Below are positions 36,909 through 43,763 of a stretch of DNA of 64,000 bases, one piece after another. Both the position numbers and the translations under genes were made by a program. Source of the stretch: CAXBNB01 sp049115735. Lineage in GTDB: Bacteria; Bacteroidota; Bacteroidia; Cytophagales; Cyclobacteriaceae. The notes under the pieces were generated by a model. That model had not been told where the DNA came from, did not search any database, and saw only the letters and a program-made list of their open reading frames with translations. The stretch lies in NCBI GenBank assembly GCA_049115735.1, contig JAGDZP010000005.1, forward strand, positions 310,001-374,000, given 5' to 3'. The number at the start of each line of letters is the position of its first letter. Positions within the stretch are counted from its first letter, which is position 1.

Positions 36909-36966
36909 GGGGCCATCTCAGAGGGTTTCTACACTTACTGGAATAATTCCTTTTAGAAACAGCCCC
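36909..36966. terminator. Nested inverted-repeat, likely bidirectional terminator
   Basis: GGGGC (36909) pairs with GCCCC (36962); inside it GTTTCTA (36925) pairs with TAGAAAC (36954); inside that GGAAT-A-ATTCC is a third palindrome (36940-36950). It lies between convergent map and DUF1573 and may end both transcripts. The same layout occurs in Bacteroidota intergenic repeats. Confidence 0.6.
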
Positions 36967-36980
36967 CAACAAACTAATTG

Positions 36981-37382
36981 TTACTCCACAACCTCACCTT
37001 TGATTTTTAGCACTATCGCCTCATCACCGGTGTTGGCATTGACAGTAACTGTTTTGTTGAATACACCCATTTTTTTGGCATTGTAGACTGCAGTCACTTC
37101 ACCTTTTGCACCGGGAGAAATTTCCCCTTTTGTAAAGTCAGCCACCGTGCAGCCGCATGAGCCTTTTACTGAGGTAATTGTAAGAGCCTCATTTCCTGTA
37201 TTAATAAAGGAAAAAGTGGCTTTTGCAGGAACACCCTGCCTGATCTTTCCGAAATCATGGGAGGTCATGGTCCAGGAAAATTGCGCTGAACGGATTGCAT
37301 TGTCTCCATTGTCATTGGCAACCAGGCTAAACCCCGAAGCAAGAACTAAAACACCTAACATAACTACTACTAGCTTTTTCAT
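36981..37382 (-). CDS. DUF1573 exported protein
   Basis: 133 residues. Signal peptide about 1-23 (hydrophobic LVVVMLGVLVLASGFSLVA). The mature part is one DUF1573 (ASPM-SPD-2-Hydin-like) beta-sandwich: FSWTMTSHDFGKIRQGVPAKATFSFINTGNEALTITSVKGSCGCTV, then TVNANTGDEAIVLKIKGEV. The SCGCTV motif is strictly conserved in the family. Function unknown; such proteins are abundant on Bacteroidota envelopes. It is divergent from the histidine kinase gene, and the shared 167-nt region holds GTTAA repeats. Confidence 0.9.
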   Translation of the reverse strand: MKKLVVVMLGVLVLASGFSLVANDNGDNAIRSAQFSWTMTSHDFGKIRQGVPAKATFSFINTGNEALTITSVKGSCGCTVADFTKGEISPGAKGEVTAVYNAKKMGVFNKTVTVNANTGDEAIVLKIKGEVVE

Positions 37383-37444
37383 AATAATTTTTATTTTGGT
37401 TAAAAAAATATTTTCTCAAAGGTTGGCAGCAGGGATCAAAGTGC

Positions 37445-37483
37445 TTGTTAATGAATTCACAACAATTGTTAATGAATTGTTAA
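37445..37483 (+). promoter_or_regulatory. GTTAA direct repeats, putative response-regulator site
   Basis: TTGTTAATGAATT occurs at 37445-37457 and again at 37466-37478 (21-bp period). A third GTTAA follows at 37479-37483, 11 bp from the one at 37468. Direct repeats at 10-11 bp intervals are the binding pattern of OmpR/PhoB regulators, so this may be the site of the regulator at 38805. Confidence 0.5.
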
Positions 37484-37549
37484 ACAGGCGAAAAGCTTTA
37501 ACTTTTAAGCGGATTATGGAAAATTTTGAGTGAAGTCACCTTGGAATAA

Positions 37550-38812
37550 ATGAATAGAAAAGCCTTTCGCTTGGTAATAATACTTGCTGCAATCTCCATT
37601 ACGGGTATTGTAGTGGTGCAACTATTTTGGGTCTTGCGTGCTTTTGATTTGGGTGAAAAACAATTTACTCACAATGTCAATATAGCCCTGCTGAACTCAG
37701 TATCTACGATTTGCGAGATCAACGAAAGTGACGTTTCCCCCGACCCCATCGAGCAGCTGACCAACAACTACTTTATCGTAAACCTAAATAACCGGATTTC
37801 GCCGAGCATATTGGAATCTGTCTTGAGGACGGAGTTTATGAAAAGGGAAATCACCAGTGATTTTGAATATGGCATATTCGATTGCACCAGCGAAGAGATG
37901 GTATATGGAAATTACATAAGTCTGGATAATAGGAAGGAGGCTACTGATCCCGTGAAGTTTCCTGAACTGAATAAGGACGCGTATTACTTCGGCGTATATT
38001 TTCCCAACAAGACCACCGACATGGCCGGACAAATGTGGATATGGGTTTTTTCCTCTGGCATATTAATCGTGGTGGTGGCCTTCTTTAGCTATACCATTTT
38101 TGTGATCCTGCGGCAAAAGCAGCTTTCTGAAATCCAGACGGACTTTATCAACAATATGACCCATGAATTTAAGACACCAATAAGTACCATTTCAGTCTCG
38201 TCAGAAGTGCTGAAGAATCCGAAGATAGTAGATGAACCGGATCGCATTCATAATTATGCGAACATCATTCAGATAGAATCCTCACGCCTGCAAAAACAAG
38301 TAGATCGAGTACTTCAGATTGCCTCTCTGGATGATGGAGACATTCAATTGAGTCAGGAGAAACTTGATATGAATGAGCTAATTCAATCGGTTTGTTCTAG
38401 CGTATCCATGACATTACCCCCTAATGGAAGAATCATATTTGAAAGGCGGGCTGAAAAACCAATGATAAATGCGGACAAACTTCATTTTACAAATATCATC
38501 CACAATCTCCTGGACAATGCAGTGAAGTACTGCGAGCAAACTCCTTTGATCCGATTGGAAACTAGAAGCAGTTCTCAAGGTCTTGAAATAATGGTGAAGG
38601 ACAATGGTCTTGGGATGACGAAGGAGCAGATCAATATGGTGTTCAGGAAATTTTATCGTGTGCCTACGGGAAACGTACATGACGTGAAGGGTTTTGGATT
38701 AGGATTATTTTATGTGAAATTGATAGTAGAAGAACACGGGGGTTCCGTTTCCGTTGAAAGTGAAATTGACCAGGGAACTACCTTTATGATTTTATTGCCA
38801 ATAGATGAATAA
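37550..38812 (+). CDS. Membrane sensor histidine kinase
   Basis: 420 residues: TM1 at about 8-28, periplasmic sensor (30-160), TM2 at about 165-188, then HisKA with His in NNMTHEFKTPISTISVSSEVL (about 205) and HATPase (N box NIIHNLLDNAVKY, G1 VKDNGLGMT, G2 GFGLGLFYV). It phosphorylates the following response regulator, whose gene overlaps this stop by 8 nt (ATGAATAA). The signal sensed is unknown. The upstream region carries GTTAA repeats, suggesting autoregulation. Divergent to the DUF1573 gene. Confidence 0.95.
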   Translation: MNRKAFRLVIILAAISITGIVVVQLFWVLRAFDLGEKQFTHNVNIALLNSVSTICEINESDVSPDPIEQLTNNYFIVNLNNRISPSILESVLRTEFMKREITSDFEYGIFDCTSEEMVYGNYISLDNRKEATDPVKFPELNKDAYYFGVYFPNKTTDMAGQMWIWVFSSGILIVVVAFFSYTIFVILRQKQLSEIQTDFINNMTHEFKTPISTISVSSEVLKNPKIVDEPDRIHNYANIIQIESSRLQKQVDRVLQIASLDDGDIQLSQEKLDMNELIQSVCSSVSMTLPPNGRIIFERRAEKPMINADKLHFTNIIHNLLDNAVKYCEQTPLIRLETRSSSQGLEIMVKDNGLGMTKEQINMVFRKFYRVPTGNVHDVKGFGLGLFYVKLIVEEHGGSVSVESEIDQGTTFMILLPIDE

Positions 38813-39503
38813 TGAAAGAAGGAAAATATTGTTAGTGGAGGATGACCCAAGCCTGGGCTTTGTCATCAAAGACAACCTGGCCATCAACAATTTTGATGTG
38901 GTGCTTTGTACCGATGGGGAAAAGGCAGTAGATGCTTTTGCCAGTCAGGATTTTGAGCTGTGCATATTGGATATTATGCTCCCCAAGTTGGATGGCTTTT
39001 CAGTAGCTGAAAATATCAGAACTGTGAACCAGGAAATACCGATCATATTTCTTTCCGCTAAGTCTCTGAGTGAAGACAAACTTCATGGCTTTAAATTGGG
39101 AGCGGACGATTACATCACCAAACCCTTTTCGATGGAAGAACTGCTATGCAGAATAGAAGTATTCATGAAAAGATCCGTCAAGGCCAAAGAAAGTACTGTC
39201 TGGCAGATTGGTGAATACAGCTTCAATAGTGATGAGATTTCTCTTAAGCACCAAGACCAATCCATACAGCTCACAAGGAGGGAGTCCGAAATTCTCCTGT
39301 TCCTATGCAAAAACAAAAATGCAGTAGTCAAACGCGAGGAAATCCTGATGAAAATTTGGGGGGATGACGATTATTTCAAAGGCAGGAGCCTGGACGTTTT
39401 CATTTCAAAATTGAGAAAATATTTATCCAATGACCCCAAAGTTGACATTGCCAATTACCATGGCATTGGCTTCAAACTTGAGGTAAATCAGGTCAGTAAT
39501 TAA
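38805..39503 (+). CDS. OmpR-family response regulator
   Basis: 232 residues. Receiver: acidic pair EDDPS, phospho-Asp in CILDIMLPKLDGF (about 53), Thr/Ser switch in IIFLSAKSL and Lys in this block. Winged-helix DNA-binding C-terminus (about 135-230) with LTRRESEILLFLCKNKNAVVKREEIL and GRSLDVFISKLRKYL. It pairs with the kinase just upstream. The TAA stop is the first triplet of the direct repeat bordering the island at its right. Confidence 0.96.
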   Translation: MNNERRKILLVEDDPSLGFVIKDNLAINNFDVVLCTDGEKAVDAFASQDFELCILDIMLPKLDGFSVAENIRTVNQEIPIIFLSAKSLSEDKLHGFKLGADDYITKPFSMEELLCRIEVFMKRSVKAKESTVWQIGEYSFNSDEISLKHQDQSIQLTRRESEILLFLCKNKNAVVKREEILMKIWGDDDYFKGRSLDVFISKLRKYLSNDPKVDIANYHGIGFKLEVNQVSN

Positions 39504-39538
39504 AAATAGGACTTTTAGGAATAAGCTAATCTAAAGGA
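39501..39538. repeat. Left copy of island-flanking direct repeat
   Basis: TAAAAATAGG, a short variable piece, then GAATAAGCTAATCTA and a variant AGG. The right copy is at 52219. The two agree in about 32 of 36 aligned positions with one 1-nt indel. The left copy starts on the response-regulator stop codon. Confidence 0.7.
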
Positions 39539-39748
39539 CACCCAGGTCTTTTAGGGTCTAGTCAAATACTTATGATTTGATTAATTGGCCTATTTTATTT
39601 GTCCGTCTTCGCCACAAAAGTTTTTTAGAAATTTTTTGAGTTTAGAAGTGTCGACCTGAATCAAACCTTACCTTGATTTGTACATTTTGTAAGGGATGTT
39701 ATCCTAAAAATCTTGCAACAACAAATCTGACAATATATTTGATATACT
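39504..39748. other. Intergenic at island left edge
   Basis: 245 nt with no gene. It holds the left direct repeat, then AT-rich sequence with a hairpin of TCAAAT and ATTTGA arms near 39562. No clear promoter was identified. Confidence 0.6.
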
Positions 39749-40933
39749 TTATATTTTTTGAATGCCACTTTGTTTGCCTACTATAGAGATATTCTCCTGT
39801 ATCATTTCTTCTGTCCTCATATCCGATACACAGCATGAAATGTTTGGATTTTGTAATGCCCATAAATATGCCTTTGCATATTTGGACAAATCTCCCTCAA
39901 TTGCCGCATTTAATTTGTCGACCCTCCATTGTGGTGTGTCTTCACGATGAATAATGTTTGCTACCTTCATGGCCACTATTCCCATCCCTGCTTTATTTGC
40001 TTTATAAATTAATCGGTCTACTGAAGCGTGATTGCCTATATTGTAGGCCAGCATGGCTCCATCGTAGTACCCCAATTCAATTGCTCTTTCAAGATTCCCT
40101 GCTACATCGTTATGCATAGATAATGCTGCAAATCTAATAGTACCTTTCTGCTTCAGATCTTCTAATACTTCTATTATGTTCTCATCATCGAGCATTTCGG
40201 GCATGGCAACCCCGTGTGGACAATGGAGTACATCAAAATAATCCGTCTGAGTAGTTTTTAAAGAATTCTCGACCAATTGATACATTCTTTCTTTAATTCC
40301 CGCCTTCCATTTTCTCAATTGCCCATATTCTTTAGTAATGAGGTATCGCACATACGTATTGTATAATTTACGCTCCTGACCTTCCCAATACATAAAATGA
40401 TAGCCTGGTTTTAATACCCCTCTTTCTTCAATCATCTTTTGTGCCTGCAGCTGAAATTTCTCTTGCTTCGACGCAGGAAGACCTTTGAGTATATCATTTG
40501 CCAGGTTCAGCATATACTCATCATAGAAACTGATTTTATTGGAAAGGAAAACTTTTTCCCGGTTTCCGGATTGTTTAATATAACGGCCAACTAATTTTTC
40601 GGCCTGTCCTTTACAATATGCTGGCGAGGTATCAATGTAGTTAATACCTTTTTCATAGCCTGTTTCAAAAGCCCTAATAAAGCTTTCATCTTGCCAAAGT
40701 GCTGTTCCCTGGGTTACTTCAGAGACCATCATCCCAGTATTGCCAAACATCCGGTAGGCCATTCCCGATTGTTTGTTTCGCCATTCTTGTTGCTGAGGAA
40801 TTGGGATAGTCCTTTGCTGATTATCTATTGATAGTGTTGCACTCTTGAGCAAAGAGGGTGCAACTGCAACACCCACCGACGTAGTAAGTGCATGTTGAAA
40901 GAACTTTCTTCTAGTTTCTTTACTATTTTTCAT
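39749..40933 (-). CDS. Tat-exported aldo/keto reductase
   Basis: 394 residues. The N-terminus has a twin-arginine signal (ETRRKFFQHALTTSVGVAVAPSLL). The mature part is an AKR barrel: GMAYRMFGNTGMMVSEVTQGTALW, then the Asp/Tyr block DTSPAYCKGQAEKL, the Lys site FLSNKISF, and the His site DYFDVLHCPHGVA. It has an insertion of about 90 residues (with KASQEKFQLQAQKMIEERG) between these, as in similar polysaccharide-locus reductases. Likely acts on sugars in the periplasm, with bound cofactor inserted before export. First gene of its own transcript at the left of the island; a TTACCCTA box lies about 65 nt upstream. Confidence 0.85.
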   Translation of the reverse strand: MKNSKETRRKFFQHALTTSVGVAVAPSLLKSATLSIDNQQRTIPIPQQQEWRNKQSGMAYRMFGNTGMMVSEVTQGTALWQDESFIRAFETGYEKGINYIDTSPAYCKGQAEKLVGRYIKQSGNREKVFLSNKISFYDEYMLNLANDILKGLPASKQEKFQLQAQKMIEERGVLKPGYHFMYWEGQERKLYNTYVRYLITKEYGQLRKWKAGIKERMYQLVENSLKTTQTDYFDVLHCPHGVAMPEMLDDENIIEVLEDLKQKGTIRFAALSMHNDVAGNLERAIELGYYDGAMLAYNIGNHASVDRLIYKANKAGMGIVAMKVANIIHREDTPQWRVDKLNAAIEGDLSKYAKAYLWALQNPNISCCVSDMRTEEMIQENISIVGKQSGIQKI

Positions 40934-40998
40934 TTTATTGCCTTTATAATATTTCTACCTTGTCATATTAGAAAATCAACGCGATTCTCTTTAGCGAT

Positions 40999-41006
40999 TA
41001 GGGTAA
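40999..41006 (-). promoter_or_regulatory. TTACCCTA box upstream of the exported reductase
   Basis: The minus strand reads TTACCCTA at 41006-40999, within TTTTACCCTAATC. The same octamer occurs twice in the araC/enolase control region (49479 and 49500). Possible site for the island's AraC regulator. Confidence 0.5.
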
Positions 41007-41077
41007 AATGAGTCGATTTTATTAGCAGGAAAAATTAGGTATAACCCAATTCAACTAACTAACAGATCAACCGCAAA

Positions 41078-43753
41078 TTAGAATGTCACACGGTGGCTTC
41101 CTGCTGATAATCGAATGGTACTTACATTGGATGTCATACCATTGATCATTATCTTTTTAGAATTCAAATCTATCGGATTCAATTTGATTATCATATTTCC
41201 AGGAACTTGTAATACTAGTTCTCCACCCCCCTTATCATCAAACTCCCATTTCACCTCTAGTTTTCCTAGTGGAGAAGGAATTATTGATTGAACTTGCTTT
41301 AGACTCGAGGCAGGTCGTTTAATTTCAACTTCTTTCATACCCGGTTGTGTAGGTGTCACACCCAACAAGTATTCTGCAAACAATGCAGGAGCAAATGCGC
41401 TTTCAGTTTGTGCATCACTACGGGTCCTCCCCATTTGTAAGAACCCCGCCCGACCAATACCATCCAGTCGCCACTCCTCCCATAGGGTTCCATTTGTTTC
41501 AGGGGCCAACATTTTATCAAACCTGGATCTGAACATTTCGAAAGACTGATCCACATAGCCATATTCACACAACCCTTTATGTAAATAATAGGACATAGCC
41601 GGAGTGACCATAATGATCCTGGATGCTCTTCTCACGTAATCATGATCGTCTTTTACCAGCAGTTGATTCGCAATTCGATCAGCCTGCTCTTTCGTTGCTA
41701 TATTAAGTGCCAATGCCGTACCATTCGAATGTTCGCTAAACATTTTTGATCGCTTACCATCGATCCATGCATCAACAAACAAACCCTTCGTTTCATCCCA
41801 CAGATGAGTTTGTAAAGATTTGCGAAGTAAATCGGCTCGCTCAGCAAATAGCTGTCCATTTGACTCTCCAACCCAGACCAAGATCTGGAAAAAATCTTCT
41901 AATGCCCCCAGATAATGACCATTCAGATTGAAATTTGCTCCCCTTCGATCGAGCAGGGCATGATCCAGCCAATACGGATATGGAGGTTCGTAGATCATTC
42001 CCAATTCATTGGTATAGGAATGAAGTAATTCCATCATTTTCGTGGCAGCAGGAAGTAATTCTTTGGTCGTTTTGAAATCACCCGAATACAGCAGGTAATT
42101 GCGTAAACTTCGGATCCAAAGACAATTGGAATCCATTATGACCATATAATCATTGCTGGCTGCCGGCCCATATGCAGGCATAATACCATTGGCATCTTGT
42201 TCCTGGGCTGTCTGGATCAGGTATCGCCTTTGTAAAGCTTGGTCTCCATATATAAAATAGTTTCCAAGAGCAGCGTAATAACCGGTTTGAGCATATTGCC
42301 TGCGTTCCCGGTAATTGTCTGTGTAAGCGTCTGTAGTACAGACATCAATGGTTTTGGCAGTGGCATCCATATAGCTCTGAATCCAGGGGGCATCCGAAGA
42401 CTGGATGTTACCTTTCTTTTTGAATGGATATTGTAGTCGGTGAGTTCCGACCGTATGTAGTTTCACAGCTGCCGCGCCATTAACTATTACTCCCAGATAT
42501 CGATAGGGCTTGAAGTAAGTAGCTTCCCATTCATCTTTACTTCCAGATAGAATAATTTGATCTAAATATTCTGAATCTAATACCTTGTGGGTGAATTTAT
42601 CATCAATAATAAATGGAGCACCAACAATAGTTATTTGGGTTCCAGACACACCCTCGATTTCAAGTTTCGCCATGCCATTCAGAATTTGACCAAAATCAAA
42701 CAGCACAAACCAGGATTTTGTAGAACTGGACGCTGGTAATTCCAATGGTGTGCCTTTCTTGCGATAGTTGTTGATTGATTTTGAAATTCGTTTATCTATT
42801 TTTTTTGTAAGTTCTAGTGGAACATTATAAGCCCCATCAATTTCAACAGTCTCAATGACATTTACAGCTTTTACATCAGTTTCAATCAAATAAGGTACTT
42901 CCCGGGGAACCAAATCCGTCCAAGGATTGATCAAGGCGCCAGGTCTGGCATTTTTCTGATGTGCAGGCCAACCAACATTACGAATTAATGTTTTGGCATC
43001 CAACCAACCGGAATCATCAAATCCGACCTGATTCCAACCGTTTAAATTCTTTCTAAAATCGACCCGGTCGTTTACGACCTGCTGAAAACGACTGATTACA
43101 GGAGCATCATTGTCCCAGGAAGGGTCAAGAGAAACTTTCCATGTAGATCCAGTGCATATTGGTTCCATGCCGGATCCCAAATCAAGTTGAGCCAACAGGC
43201 CAGCCCGTCCATCAAAATGGTAGGAGAACTTCTTTTTTTGATGGTGAATTCGAACAGCAATTGAATTCTTTCCTTTTCTTAAGATTCTGGTAATATCCAG
43301 AATATCAAACGACTGGTGATGCGGAGCAGAACGAGCAGGCCCGCGGCAAACATATTCTCCGTTGATATACAATTGGTATTTGGAAGAAGCCGTAATCCTT
43401 AGAACTGCTTCTTCTGGAACCAGCTCTAGGTCGAAATTTCGTCGTGCTAAAAGGACACCCGATTCAATTTGATTATCAAGCCAAATCCACTGCGCCCCCC
43501 AGTTGTATTTTGGAGCATCCTCGTCGGGCTTGTACCATGTTCCTGACACACCTTCACGGACCTGCATGTCTGTAGCATTCAGATCAAAAGAGCTGATGCT
43601 TCCAAACAAAAAGCAAAGTGCAAATAATGAAACCAGATCTACAGTCCTGTGGGTTCGTTTTCTTAGAAGACACAAGCGAGACGCTTGTCTGCTCGACAGG
43701 CAAGCTTGCGCCAACCCCAAGATTGACAAGAAATACGTGAACGTATAATTCAT
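41078..43753 (-). CDS. GH78-like alpha-L-rhamnosidase
   Basis: About 891 residues from the ATG at 43753; a TTG at 43780 is in frame but would overlap the GH2 stop. Beta-sandwich domains (about 70-430) carry the accessory carbohydrate-binding pattern (WIWLDNQIESGVLLARRNFDL). The (alpha/alpha)6 catalytic barrel (about 450-790) has the GH78 landmark DAYTDNYRERRQYAQTGYY, equivalent to the DCPxRExxGWTGD of classic enzymes, with the acid in the RERR region. It cuts alpha-L-rhamnose from glycans in the periplasm. The N-terminus is odd: two hydrophobic stretches are separated by about 22 residues encoded by a palindromic REP-like sequence. Downstream of GH2 in the operon. Confidence 0.85.
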   Translation of the reverse strand: MNYTFTYFLSILGLAQACLSSRQASRLCLLRKRTHRTVDLVSLFALCFLFGSISSFDLNATDMQVREGVSGTWYKPDEDAPKYNWGAQWIWLDNQIESGVLLARRNFDLELVPEEAVLRITASSKYQLYINGEYVCRGPARSAPHHQSFDILDITRILRKGKNSIAVRIHHQKKKFSYHFDGRAGLLAQLDLGSGMEPICTGSTWKVSLDPSWDNDAPVISRFQQVVNDRVDFRKNLNGWNQVGFDDSGWLDAKTLIRNVGWPAHQKNARPGALINPWTDLVPREVPYLIETDVKAVNVIETVEIDGAYNVPLELTKKIDKRISKSINNYRKKGTPLELPASSSTKSWFVLFDFGQILNGMAKLEIEGVSGTQITIVGAPFIIDDKFTHKVLDSEYLDQIILSGSKDEWEATYFKPYRYLGVIVNGAAAVKLHTVGTHRLQYPFKKKGNIQSSDAPWIQSYMDATAKTIDVCTTDAYTDNYRERRQYAQTGYYAALGNYFIYGDQALQRRYLIQTAQEQDANGIMPAYGPAASNDYMVIMDSNCLWIRSLRNYLLYSGDFKTTKELLPAATKMMELLHSYTNELGMIYEPPYPYWLDHALLDRRGANFNLNGHYLGALEDFFQILVWVGESNGQLFAERADLLRKSLQTHLWDETKGLFVDAWIDGKRSKMFSEHSNGTALALNIATKEQADRIANQLLVKDDHDYVRRASRIIMVTPAMSYYLHKGLCEYGYVDQSFEMFRSRFDKMLAPETNGTLWEEWRLDGIGRAGFLQMGRTRSDAQTESAFAPALFAEYLLGVTPTQPGMKEVEIKRPASSLKQVQSIIPSPLGKLEVKWEFDDKGGGELVLQVPGNMIIKLNPIDLNSKKIMINGMTSNVSTIRLSAGSHRVTF
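43672..43709. repeat. REP-like palindromes inside the GH78 5' end
   Basis: ACAAGCG-AGA-CGCTTGT (43672-43688) is a perfect 7-bp stem; GCAAGCTTGC (43700-43709) is a second palindrome. GC content exceeds the surrounding gene and the encoded residues (CLSSRQASRLCLLRKR) interrupt a signal peptide. The layout resembles dispersed REP/BIME units. Confidence 0.55.
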
Positions 43754-43763
43754 AATTTCAAAC

